Shown in pieces: positions 26,979 through 35,286 of a stretch of DNA of 64,000 nucleotides (its first letter is position 1; each line of letters begins with the position of its first letter). The position numbers were made by a program, and so were the translations under genes. The DNA is from Flectobacillus longus (lineage in GTDB: Bacteria > Bacteroidota > Bacteroidia > Cytophagales > Spirosomataceae). The DNA lies in contig NZ_JASHIC010000002.1 in NCBI RefSeq assembly GCF_030056705.1, forward strand, positions 186,001-250,000, read 5' to 3'. The notes under the pieces are model-generated. The model was not told the DNA's origin. It saw only the letters and a program-made list of their open reading frames with translations, and searched no databases.

Positions 26979-28901
26979 ATGTCTTTTAGTGTACGAAACA
27001 TAATAGCGTTTTGGACTTTGTCTGTATGCTTGTTGGTACACTCCAGTGCACTTGCACAATCTGCTAATCTTGAACGAGTAATTACAGCTCGTTTTTCGGA
27101 TGCTTCCGTGGAGGAAGTTCTGTCCTATTTGTCTGCTCAGGGAAATTTTAAGTTTTCATATAATTCTTCATTAATTGACGAAGACAAATCTGTTGAGTTA
27201 ATTCTTGTCAACAAAACCATTCGTGAAGCCATCGGGTTGCTATTTAAAGGAACGATTCGTTACAAAGTACAAGGTCAGTATGTGATTTTGCTCAAAGCTG
27301 AACGCGACCCTGTGTATGTAAGTGGAGTAGTGTATGATGCAGTATCGGGCAAAAAACTTCCTAATGTCAGTATTTATGAGCGTAATAGCTTGACCTCCAC
27401 TATTACCAATCAGAATGGCTATTATCGGATAAGACTTAATCATACGAAAACTATTTTTAAGTTATCAGTATCAGAACCTGAACACGAATCACAAACTTTA
27501 GTTATCAAGATTTTACAGTCAGAAACAAAAGATTGGGCACTTCAGCCCAAGGTCAAACAACCAGAATTACCCTTTGACGATAATTCGCCATATTTTCCAA
27601 GCCTGATAGATACAGTTGCTGTTCCGAAGGAAGTCCCCATTTTAGTACCTAGAGTGCCTGTAACAGGTTTGTTGCTTTCAGAGTATAGTGTGGCTGATAC
27701 GACCGATAATATTTTCCCAATTTATAGAAAGGACTCAAGTCGCTTATTTAGATTTTGGGACGAAATTAAGTCAAGATTTAGCCGAATGATGATTGCTCGC
27801 TCTCAAAGAATCCACGATAAAAACGTAACAGATACGCTATCTCGTCCTTTTCAACTATCTCTATTACCATTTTTGGGAACGAATAAACTCCTTTCTGGAA
27901 GTATCGAAAACAGAGTTTCGGTCAATATCGTCATGGGCTATTCGGCAGGTGTTCGCAAAATGGAATTTGGAGGAGGTCTGAATGGCGTCCGCCGAAATGT
28001 CAATGGTTTTCAATTTGCAGGTATAGGTAACATTGTAGGAAAAAACGTGACTGGTGTACAAATGGGTGGGGTTTTCAATACGGTTTTGGGCGAAACCCAA
28101 GGGGTGGCTATGACACTGGGTTGGAATCATACATGGAAAAATATGACAGGCTTACAAGCTGCTGGTCTTATCAATATTACGCATAAAGAAACCCGAGGAG
28201 CACAATTATCAGGTGTGTTAAACGTAACAGGTAAGCTGTCAAAAGGACTTCAAATGGCGCCAATTTTGAATGTTGTACTCAAAGAATCGAAAGGATGGCA
28301 AGTAGGACTTCTCAATTTTTCCCATAAAATCTCAAAAGGAGGGCATCAAATTGGCTTTTTGAACTTTAGTGATTCATCAGCCACCGCACCAATCGGTTTT
28401 TTGAGTTTTGTTGGAAAAGGTAATGGTTATAAAAGGTTTGAAGTAGCTATAGATGAGATCCAGTCCGCTAATATTACCTTCAAAACGGGTGTTCCTGCAT
28501 TGTATAACATCTTAACACTTGGTTCTAATTTTGTTCGAGCCTACGAACTAGTCAATATTGGCTATGGTTTTGGACGAGCCTATAAACTAGGGGGAAGATG
28601 GATGATGAATACCGATGTTACAGGTGGATTAATCGTAGAATATAATCAGTACGGCGAAATAAATCAGGGGGTACTATGGCGTTTTGATTTAGGCTTTGAA
28701 AAGTTTTTGGCTCGTAACTCAACGCTCACCTTTGGCCCATCTATCAAAGCCCTCGTGATTGACCCTGCTAATTCTTCGTATGCCAATGGTAAACCGTTTA
28801 AAAATATGCCAACTTATCAGGCAATTCGATCTACAGAGAGATTTACACTTTGGTACGGCTTCCAAATGGGATTACGCATCAAACAGCGATATGGAGACTA
28901 G
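26979..28901 (+). CDS. STN-domain protein with carboxypeptidase-like module and LA_2272-type surface repeats
   Basis: The 640-residue product has a signal peptide (about 1-27) and an STN domain (about 30-105, ARFSDASVEEVLSYLSAQGNFKFSYN). A carboxypeptidase-like module follows (about 112-180, VSGVVYDAVSGKKLPNVSIY). After a linker, about 300-470 holds repeats of about 16-20 residues. Their pattern is G-hydrophobic-Q-x-A/G-G-hydrophobic-hydrophobic-N (GVQMGGVFNTVLGETQG, GLQAAGLINITHKETRG). I associate these with LA_2272-type surface repeats. A beta-rich C-terminus ends the protein. It is not a TonB-dependent transporter: no plug or 22-strand barrel is seen. In this operon it takes the place of the usual SusC-like receptor, so it may be the sensor that signals to FecR. 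Confidence 0.8.
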   Translation: MSFSVRNIIAFWTLSVCLLVHSSALAQSANLERVITARFSDASVEEVLSYLSAQGNFKFSYNSSLIDEDKSVELILVNKTIREAIGLLFKGTIRYKVQGQYVILLKAERDPVYVSGVVYDAVSGKKLPNVSIYERNSLTSTITNQNGYYRIRLNHTKTIFKLSVSEPEHESQTLVIKILQSETKDWALQPKVKQPELPFDDNSPYFPSLIDTVAVPKEVPILVPRVPVTGLLLSEYSVADTTDNIFPIYRKDSSRLFRFWDEIKSRFSRMMIARSQRIHDKNVTDTLSRPFQLSLLPFLGTNKLLSGSIENRVSVNIVMGYSAGVRKMEFGGGLNGVRRNVNGFQFAGIGNIVGKNVTGVQMGGVFNTVLGETQGVAMTLGWNHTWKNMTGLQAAGLINITHKETRGAQLSGVLNVTGKLSKGLQMAPILNVVLKESKGWQVGLLNFSHKISKGGHQIGFLNFSDSSATAPIGFLSFVGKGNGYKRFEVAIDEIQSANITFKTGVPALYNILTLGSNFVRAYELVNIGYGFGRAYKLGGRWMMNTDVTGGLIVEYNQYGEINQGVLWRFDLGFEKFLARNSTLTFGPSIKALVIDPANSSYANGKPFKNMPTYQAIRSTERFTLWYGFQMGLRIKQRYGD

Positions 28902-29250
28902 TATAGTGTGGAGTTGTGAGTGCTGAGTGAGGAGTTGTCCTTGCCTAAAATAGGTTGCCTTTTAGATTTAGCGTAAAAAGGCTTGGTAAATATCTGTTAA
29001 GGATTATTGTTATTGATGAGAAAAGCTCCGTAGGAGCGACAGCTTGGTAGCATCAACAATAATGTAAGCCATTTTAGAGCACCGTAGGAGTGAAGATTTC
29101 AATAACATTAGGATTCTTTCAAACTACTACTGTAAAACAAAAAAGGCGTCGAAAATTCGACACCCTTGTTGTATAATTAAGAGGTTAAAAGGGATTTCTA
29201 TCAAATAATTTCTAGAAAACCGATGGAACCTCCCCTAAAGAACTTTCCGA
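28902..29250. other. Gap with dispersed repeats between convergent genes
   Basis: No gene is seen in this stretch. It holds a GAGTTGTGAGTG-type sequence (28911-28940) and two CCGTAGGAG elements (about 29003-29065 and 29078-29110). A hairpin GGCGTCGAA / TTCGACACC (29144-29163) can end transcription from both sides. Confidence 0.6.
29003..29110. repeat. Two CCGTAGGAG-type palindromic elements
   Basis: GCTCCGTAGGAGCG (29025-29038) forms a small GCTCC/GGAGC hairpin. It is enclosed in an outer stem between ATTATTGTTATTGATG and CATCAACAATAAT. A second partial copy reads GAGCACCGTAGGAGTGA at 29077-29093. The same core occurs in the element at 9623-9688. Confidence 0.6.
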
Positions 29251-29727
29251 CTATTTACCAGATTTTTTCTTAGCAGGCTTTGCTGGAGCAGCAGGAGCAG
29301 CATTTTTAGTAACAGTTGGTACTGGAGCTACCGCAGGAGCTACCTCAGTAGTAGTTCCTTTTGGAGCTACTTCACCTTTGATTGTCAAAGCAATAGTTGG
29401 TGTTTCAGAGTTACTGATAACTGTAACAGTTTTGTTGAAAGCACCAGGACGGCCAGTTGAGTTAAAAGAAGCAGTTACTTTACCTGTTTTTCCTGGAAGT
29501 ATTGGTTCTTTTGTCCAATCTGGAGTTGTACATCCACAAGAAGGTTGTGCATTAGAAATTACTACAGGTGCAGTACCAGTGTTAGTAAATTCAAATGTGT
29601 AAGTAGCCTGAGTTCCTTCTTCGATTTTACCAAAATCATGGATTTCAGTTTTGAATTTGATTACTCCTTGTGCATTTGCCAACGTAGCAGTGAACAAAAA
29701 TGCGAAAAAGAAAAATAGTTTTTTCAT
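29251..29727 (-). CDS. Exported DUF1573 protein
   Basis: The 158-residue product has a signal peptide (about 1-19, FFAFLFTATLANAQG). A DUF1573 domain (about 22-115) follows an Ig-like pattern: FKTEIHDFGKIEEGTQATYTFEFTNTGTAPVVISNAQPSCGCT. A C-terminal tail rich in Ala, Pro, Val and Lys ends KKKSGK. The SCGCT motif is the family hallmark. The role of DUF1573 is not known. A paralogue lies at 57545. The coding strand is divergent from the E1 dehydrogenase gene. The low-complexity tail is probably disordered. Confidence 0.9.
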   Translation of the reverse strand: MKKLFFFFAFLFTATLANAQGVIKFKTEIHDFGKIEEGTQATYTFEFTNTGTAPVVISNAQPSCGCTTPDWTKEPILPGKTGKVTASFNSTGRPGAFNKTVTVISNSETPTIALTIKGEVAPKGTTTEVAPAVAPVPTVTKNAAPAAPAKPAKKKSGK

Positions 29728-30179
29728 TTGAACAGAATGTTTAGTTGTTATTAAATAGCTTTACAAGCTTTCGTAATAAATATACGAAAAAGTAAGGAAT
29801 TTGTTTCCGCAAAACTTATTTAAAGGACCAAACTAATGAGCTTTAAGCGGATTTTATTCTAAAAAAAAACTAAAAAATTATATTTTATTGAAAAAAGTAT
29901 AAAATAATACAGATTCAAAATATTACTTTAGTTTTTCTTGAGTGAATTGATTTATTCCAAAACAAAAGTAAACTACATTAAAAGGTTAGCAAAATCTTTG
30001 ATAACCTTTAACAAATTATTAACAACTCTCCAAAATTTCCACTGTTTGTTATACTAATTAAATTATCTTATTTTTGATACAGCTTTAAGTCAAAGAGTAG
30101 ATGTTGGATTTTAACTTGGAAAACTTAAACTCGCCATCAACTGTATCTTTAATTCTATTTTTATCAGCCCGAAATTGCC
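29728..30179. other. Divergent promoter region
   Basis: This 452-bp AT-rich gap separates divergent genes. The only clear elements are the promoter at 30045-30076 and a short inverted repeat (AAAGGTTA 29981-29988 / TAACCTTT 30002-30009) upstream of it. That repeat could be an operator, though this is weakly supported. Confidence 0.4.
30045..30076 (+). promoter_or_regulatory. Consensus Bacteroidota promoter of the E1 gene
   Basis: TTTG (30045-30048), 20 nt, then TATTTTTG (30069-30076) matches the Bacteroidota sigma consensus at every defined base. Transcription would start near 30083, about 97 nt before the GTG start. Confidence 0.75.
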
Positions 30180-32594
30180 GTGTTGGAAAACGAACTACTG
30201 TCAGAAACAATTTTATTTAAAAAAGAGTCGGTTATCGAGGATTACCGTCTTGCACGTATTAGCCGTGAATGTTCTTTACTGGTAAGGAAAGAAGTATTTG
30301 CTGGACGTGCCAAGTTTGGTATTTATGGTGACGGCAAAGAGCTCGCCCAAATTGCCCTTGCAAGAGCTATGAAGGCAGGTGACTTTATTTCTGGGTATTA
30401 TCGTGACCAAACGATTGTGGCTGCTGTAGGTGATTTGACTTGGCAACAGTACTTCGCACAACTGTATGGTCATCCTGATAAGGCACATGACCCCCACACA
30501 GGCGGGCGTACCATGAACAACCACCATGCTACACAATGGCTAGATGCTAATGGGCATTGGGTAGACCAAACAAAATTATTCAATTCTGTGGCTGGTATAT
30601 CTTCTACCGCTGGACAAATACCAAGAGCTATTGGTATAGCCTATGCTTCGAAGCTTTATCGAAATGTTCCAGAACTTCAGGGCGCAATAGCTGATAAGTT
30701 TTCGAAACATGGCAATGAGATATGCTTTTCGACTATTGGTGATGCGTCTACTTCGGAAGGAATGTTTCTGGAATGTATCAATGCCGCAGGGGTTTTGCAG
30801 ATACCTTTAGTAATGGCAGTTTGGGATGATGGCTATGGAATTTCGGTGCCAACTCAATATCAAACTACCAAGCATTCTATTTCAAAGGCTCTAGCTGGTT
30901 ATCAACGAACAGACGATGAAGCTGGTCTTGAAATTATTTCCGTAAAAGCTTATGATTATGTAGGCTTGATGGAGGCTTTTCATAAAGCAGCTCAGCTGGC
31001 TCGTGAAAACCATATTCCTTCTTTAATTCACGTAGAAGAGGTTACCCAACAACAAGGACACTCGGCTTCTGGCTCGCACGAGCGCTATAAATCTCCCGAA
31101 CGTTTACAATTTGAAATAGACTTTGACTGTAATACTCATTTCAGAAAATGGATTCTTGACAACGAGTTTGCTACAGAGGAAGAACTATTAGCTATAGATC
31201 AAGAAGCGGTAAAAATTGCTCGTAAATCTCAAAAAGATGCTTGGCAGGCTTACATGGACTCGATTAAGCCCGAGAAAGACGATGCTCTTTCTTTGATGAA
31301 TCAAGCGGCTGTAGAAAGCAAGAATGGTGCTACAATTAAACAAATCGTCGAAGAACTTCGTAAAACCATGAACCCTATCCATCGTGATAGCGTGGTGGCG
31401 GTAAAGAAAGCTTTACGTTTGTTAAGATTCGAAAATTTTCCTGCTAAACGTGGACTAATAGAGTGGCTTGAAAAATCAAAAGAAGCTAATTTTGACCGTT
31501 TTAACTCCTTTCAATTTTCTACTTCGGATAAATCTGCTCTGAAAATTGCATCACAACCAGCTATTTATGGCGAAGATGCGCCTCTGGTAGATGGTCGTGA
31601 AGTTTTAAATAAAAACTTTGATCATTGGTTAGCAACAGACCCTCGAGTTTTTATTATTGGTGAAGACGTAGGTAAAATTGGTGACGTTAACCAAACACTC
31701 GCTGGTTTGCAAGACAAATTTGGAGCATGGAGGATAACCGATACAGGTATCCGTGAAATGACCATTGTAGGACAAGGTCTTGGTGCTGCTATGCGCGGAC
31801 TACGTCCAATTGTAGAAATTCAATATTTAGATTATATATTTTATCCATTTGCAACCTTGTCAGATGATTTGGCATGTTTGCATTATCGTACAAAAGGTGG
31901 ACAAAAATCGCCTATGATTGTGCGTACTCGTGGGCACCGCTTGGAGGGAATCTGGCACTCAGGTTCGCCAATGGGAGTTTTATTAAATGGATTGAGAGGG
32001 GTACATTTGTGTGTGCCTCGCAACATGACCCAAGCGGCAGGTATGTACAATACTTTGCTCCATAGCGACGATCCTGCTGTAGTGATTGAGTGCCTAAATG
32101 GTTATCGACTCAAAGAAAAACTGCCTTCAAATTTGCACGATACTCGTGTACCTCTGGGGGTTCCTGATATACTGCGAGAGGGAAGTGATGTTACTATTGT
32201 TACCTATGGCTCTATGTGCCGTATTGTGATGGAGGCTGCGTCCCAATTGGCTCAGGTAGGTATAGAAGTTGAAGTTGTAGATGTTCAAACGTTATTACCA
32301 TTTGATTTAGGACACAAAATCGTAGAGTCAATCAAGAAAACGAATCGAGTGATTTTTGCCGATGAGGATATGCCAGGCGGAGGTACAGGTTATATGATGG
32401 AAGAGGTATTAGATAGACAAAATGCGTATCGTTGGCTCGATTCAAAACCAGTTTGTATTGCTGCCCAACCGCATCGTCCTGCTTATACGTCAGACGGAGA
32501 TTATTTCTCAAAACCCAATGCTGACACTGTTTTCGATGCCGTTTATGAAATGATGTCAGAGGCTCAGCCAAGTCGTTTTCCCAAGTTATACTAA
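30180..32594 (+). CDS. 2-oxoacid dehydrogenase E1 component, alpha-beta fusion
   Basis: The 804-residue thiamine-diphosphate enzyme decarboxylates a 2-oxoacid (branched-chain or pyruvate type) and passes the acyl group to an E2 subunit. The alpha part (about 1-400) holds the TPP motif from GDASTSEGMF through NAAGVLQIPLVMAVWDD and the segment HASGSHERY-like SASGSHERYKSP. The beta part (about 465-804) has IIGEDVGKIGDVNQ, GLGAAMRGLRPIVEIQYLDY and a C-terminal VVDVQTLLPFD domain. No E2 or E3 gene is adjacent. The start is GTG 30180; no ATG lies nearby in frame. Single-chain alpha-beta E1 enzymes are common in Bacteroidota. Confidence 0.95.
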   Translation: MLENELLSETILFKKESVIEDYRLARISRECSLLVRKEVFAGRAKFGIYGDGKELAQIALARAMKAGDFISGYYRDQTIVAAVGDLTWQQYFAQLYGHPDKAHDPHTGGRTMNNHHATQWLDANGHWVDQTKLFNSVAGISSTAGQIPRAIGIAYASKLYRNVPELQGAIADKFSKHGNEICFSTIGDASTSEGMFLECINAAGVLQIPLVMAVWDDGYGISVPTQYQTTKHSISKALAGYQRTDDEAGLEIISVKAYDYVGLMEAFHKAAQLARENHIPSLIHVEEVTQQQGHSASGSHERYKSPERLQFEIDFDCNTHFRKWILDNEFATEEELLAIDQEAVKIARKSQKDAWQAYMDSIKPEKDDALSLMNQAAVESKNGATIKQIVEELRKTMNPIHRDSVVAVKKALRLLRFENFPAKRGLIEWLEKSKEANFDRFNSFQFSTSDKSALKIASQPAIYGEDAPLVDGREVLNKNFDHWLATDPRVFIIGEDVGKIGDVNQTLAGLQDKFGAWRITDTGIREMTIVGQGLGAAMRGLRPIVEIQYLDYIFYPFATLSDDLACLHYRTKGGQKSPMIVRTRGHRLEGIWHSGSPMGVLLNGLRGVHLCVPRNMTQAAGMYNTLLHSDDPAVVIECLNGYRLKEKLPSNLHDTRVPLGVPDILREGSDVTIVTYGSMCRIVMEAASQLAQVGIEVEVVDVQTLLPFDLGHKIVESIKKTNRVIFADEDMPGGGTGYMMEEVLDRQNAYRWLDSKPVCIAAQPHRPAYTSDGDYFSKPNADTVFDAVYEMMSEAQPSRFPKLY

Positions 32595-32689
32595 GCTTGA
32601 GAGGGTGATTTTTTTGAATACTTGATTTTGAGTTGAAGCTCTTAATCAAAAGCGTTCAAAATAATTCTTGAAGATATATCAAAATTGCA

Positions 32690-32724
32690 AAATTCGGTAA
32701 GGTAACTCTTACCGAATTTTTTTA
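32690..32724 (+). terminator. Rho-independent terminator
   Basis: AAATTCGGTAAG (32690-32701) pairs perfectly with CTTACCGAATTT (32708-32719), followed by TTTT. It ends the E1 transcript. Confidence 0.9.
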
Positions 32725-32801
32725 TAAAGGATACTCATCTTACAGGTACAATCTGTTACAAAAAACGATCCTCTCGGATTCATTTTTCAAAAAAAATGGT
32801 T

Positions 32802-32896
32802 TACTCTATAAAATCAGTATTTTATAGAGTAGTTTTGTGATAATTGTTTGGAGAGTGAAATTTTAAGAATAAAATTTTATCAAAAAACTCTCCAAA
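32802..32896 (+). promoter_or_regulatory. Double-hairpin leader before nuoI
   Basis: The first stem is a perfect 13-bp repeat (TACTCTATAAAAT 32802-32814 / ATTTTATAGAGTA 32819-32831). The second is TTTGGAGAGT (32847-32856) with ACTCTCCAAA (32887-32896), enclosing an AAATTTT-rich inner stem. They end 22 nt before the nuoI ATG. This could be an attenuator, an mRNA-stabilising leader or a processed junction; I do not recognise a riboswitch. Confidence 0.45.
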
Positions 32897-32918
32897 TGAT
32901 ATTATTCTGTACCAAATT

Positions 32919-34295
32919 ATGCAAAAAGGAGCTAACAATACATATTGGGGAAATATCAAAGAGGGAATCAAAACTTCTTTGAAAGGTTTGTCTTTGTCAT
33001 TCAAGCACTTTAAAGATGCTCGACAAAGTCGCAAACCTATTTTTGTAGATGACCCACATTATTTCGACCAAAAAACAGGGATTGTAACTACACAATATCC
33101 TTATGAGCAACTCCCCGTACCAGATAATGGACGTTATCAGTTGCACAACGAAATGGATGATTGTATTGTATGTGATAAATGCGCTAAAATATGTCCTGTC
33201 GATTGTATTGAAATTGAACCTATTAAAGCAACTGGTGTAGTCAGTTATGCTTCAGATGGCTCAGCGATTCGTTTGTATGCTGCCAAGTTTGATATTGATA
33301 TGTCAAAATGTTGCTTCTGTGGCTTGTGTACAACAGTATGTCCTACCGAATGTCTTACCATGAAAAAGGAGTATGACTTTTCTGTATTTGACATTACCGA
33401 GCACAATTTTGCATTTGGAAATCTTACAGAGGAACAAGCTGACGAAAAGAAAAAATTGTATGAGCAGTACATGCTCGAAAAAGAAGCATTTAAAAAGGAA
33501 ACTTCCGCTCAAAAAGCAGAACCGAAAGTTGCTACAAAACCTGCTTTCAAACCAGCAGCTCGTCCTGTAGCTAATACTGAAATTCCCGCAGAGGCTTCAA
33601 CTGAAGCTTCTGCCGAAGCACCAAAGCCAGCGCCAAGACCTGCTTTTAAACCAAAAATGAAGGTTGAAAGCTCAGAGCCAAAACCTATTATAGATGAGAC
33701 CTCTACTGAAGATACGCCGAAACCAGTAGCTCGTCCAGCATTTAAGCCAAAAATGAAGGTTGCACCTTCAACCGAGACTCCTGTTGAAAATACGACAGAA
33801 GTCACCGATGAAAATATCACTAATGTTGCTGATGAAGTAAAACCTGCTGCTCGTCCTGCTTTTAGACCGAAGTTTAAACCAGCGTCAAAACCATCTGAGG
33901 AGGTATCTGAGCCAGTTGTAGAACCTAGCGCAGAGGTATCGCCAGAAGTTGAAACACCAGCAGAGGAAGCCAAACCCGCTCGTCCTGCTTTTAGACCGAA
34001 GTTTAAACCAGCGTCAAAACCATCTGAGGAGGTATCTGAGCCAGTTGTAGAAGCTAGTGCAGAGGTATCGCCAGAAGTTGAAGTACCGGCAGAGGAAGTC
34101 AAACCTGCTCGTCCTGCCTTTAGACCGAAATTCAAAGTTCTAGCAAAGACAGAAGAAGAAATATCTGAACCAGTTGTTAAAACAGAACAAGAGGAAGTAA
34201 AAGCAGAAGAGACCAAACAGGAAGATACTGCTACGAATGAAGAAGCGCCCAAGCCTCGTCCTGTGTTTCGTCCAAAATTTAAAAGACCAGAATAA
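32919..34295 (+). CDS. nuoI: NADH-quinone oxidoreductase subunit I with long repetitive tail
   Basis: Subunit I carries two [4Fe-4S] clusters in the peripheral arm of complex I. Both motifs are intact: C82, C85, C88, C92 and C131, C134, C137, C141. The normal protein ends near residue 190. Here a further 265 residues follow, made of Pro, Ala, Lys, Glu and Val in repeats such as RPAFRPKFKPASKPSEEVSEPVVE. Two copies of a 43-residue (129-bp) unit begin at about 33851 and 33980, and shorter RPAFKPKMK units precede them. The tail is probably disordered and cytoplasmic. nuoJ follows by 44 bp. The core call is firm; the tail function is unknown. Confidence 0.9.
   Translation: MQKGANNTYWGNIKEGIKTSLKGLSLSFKHFKDARQSRKPIFVDDPHYFDQKTGIVTTQYPYEQLPVPDNGRYQLHNEMDDCIVCDKCAKICPVDCIEIEPIKATGVVSYASDGSAIRLYAAKFDIDMSKCCFCGLCTTVCPTECLTMKKEYDFSVFDITEHNFAFGNLTEEQADEKKKLYEQYMLEKEAFKKETSAQKAEPKVATKPAFKPAARPVANTEIPAEASTEASAEAPKPAPRPAFKPKMKVESSEPKPIIDETSTEDTPKPVARPAFKPKMKVAPSTETPVENTTEVTDENITNVADEVKPAARPAFRPKFKPASKPSEEVSEPVVEPSAEVSPEVETPAEEAKPARPAFRPKFKPASKPSEEVSEPVVEASAEVSPEVEVPAEEVKPARPAFRPKFKVLAKTEEEISEPVVKTEQEEVKAEETKQEDTATNEEAPKPRPVFRPKFKRPE
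33851..34108 (+). repeat. Tandem 129-bp repeat inside nuoI
   Basis: TCGTCCTGCTTTTAGACCGA begins at 33851 and again at 33980, and the two 129-bp units are nearly identical along their length. A partial third start appears at about 34109. The period of 43 codons keeps the frame. Confidence 0.85.
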
Positions 34296-34339
34296 GGTTT
34301 TTGAAATAGATATTTGACCAACCATAAATCTCAAGAGTT

Positions 34340-34861
34340 TTGATACAATTTGTATTTATAGCTTTCATGGTATTGACTTTAGCTTCGGCTTTGGTCGTAT
34401 TACTTACCAAAAATGTCTTGTATGCAGCCTTTAGTTTGCTTGGTACATTTTTAGGAGTATCAGCATTGTATGTATTGGCAGGGGCAGATTTTTTGGCTGT
34501 AGCCCAAATCTTAGTTTATGTCGGAGGTGTATTAGTACTCCTTATTTTTGGCGTAATGCTAACCAATCAACAAGGAAATAAAAGCCGTGGACGCAACGAT
34601 ATTACCACCGAAAGTTCCAACCGAGTTCTTGGGGTATTTGTGATGTTGGGTTTTAGTGCCACTTTGTTATATACTTTTGGTAGAGCAAGATTTTTGACCA
34701 TTCAAGATAGCTTATTTGAGGCTGTAGAACCTACTTCTACTACTCAAACGATAGGAGTAGAGCTAATGACGAACTATGTATTGCCTTTTGAAGTCTCAGG
34801 TGTATTATTGATGGCAGTGCTAATTGGGGCAGCTTATTTAAGTACAAAAACTAAAAATTAA
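34340..34861 (+). CDS. nuoJ: NADH-quinone oxidoreductase subunit J
   Basis: This 173-residue membrane subunit of the complex I proton-pumping arm has five hydrophobic helices. It shows the family pattern FSLLGTFLGVSALYVLAGADFLAVAQILVYVGGVLVLLIFGVML. The start is TTG 34340, as no in-frame ATG precedes the first helix; ATG 34364 would cut it. It lies between nuoI (44 bp) and nuoK (7 bp), clearly one operon. Confidence 0.93.
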   Translation: MIQFVFIAFMVLTLASALVVLLTKNVLYAAFSLLGTFLGVSALYVLAGADFLAVAQILVYVGGVLVLLIFGVMLTNQQGNKSRGRNDITTESSNRVLGVFVMLGFSATLLYTFGRARFLTIQDSLFEAVEPTSTTQTIGVELMTNYVLPFEVSGVLLMAVLIGAAYLSTKTKN

Positions 34862-34868
34862 TCAATTC

Positions 34869-35177
34869 ATGGATAACAGTTTTTTGCCTTACTACTTACT
34901 CACAAGTGCCTTGTTGTTTAGTATTGGACTAGCTTTGGTGGTTGTCAAACGAAACATTATTGTGGTACTGATGGGTATCGAATTAATGCTTAATGCTGTC
35001 AATGTGAATTTGGTGGCTTTTAGTAAAAATGACCCTAGTCTTCAAGGTCAAATATTTTCTTTATTCGTAATCGTTGTAGCGGCTTGTGAGGCAGTAATTG
35101 CTTTGGCTATTGTTTTGAAGGTTTATGAACATTTTAAAACAGTTAATCTTGACGAGATAAATGAGCTAAAGAAATAG
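34869..35177 (+). CDS. nuoK: NADH-quinone oxidoreductase subunit K
   Basis: The 102-residue protein has three membrane helices and the conserved NuoK segments GLALVVVKRNIIVVLMGIELMLNAVNVNLVAF and VVAACEAVIALAIVL. It contains the intramembrane glutamates expected for proton transfer (in GIELM and CEAVI). It follows nuoJ by 7 bp. No nuoL, nuoM or nuoN follows; the next gene encodes a thioesterase. The rest of complex I must therefore lie elsewhere. Confidence 0.95.
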   Translation: MDNSFLPYYLLTSALLFSIGLALVVVKRNIIVVLMGIELMLNAVNVNLVAFSKNDPSLQGQIFSLFVIVVAACEAVIALAIVLKVYEHFKTVNLDEINELKK

Positions 35178-35286
35178 ATTTTTTCGATGGTACTTTTCTC
35201 TTTCGTATTCAATCCTGTCTGCCCAGGTCTGATATATATAACTTCATCAATCTAGTAATAGGTAGAAATTACTTTTATTTTAAACA

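Noticed and set aside
30180-32594. E1 alpha-beta fusion as a novel enzyme
   Set aside because: Single-chain E1 enzymes of this length are common in Bacteroidota.
33509-34321. Minus-strand ORF of 270 residues over the nuoI tail
   Set aside because: It is the antisense reading of the repetitive nuoI 3' part. Its Ser/Ala/Gly repeats mirror the codon bias of the sense repeats.
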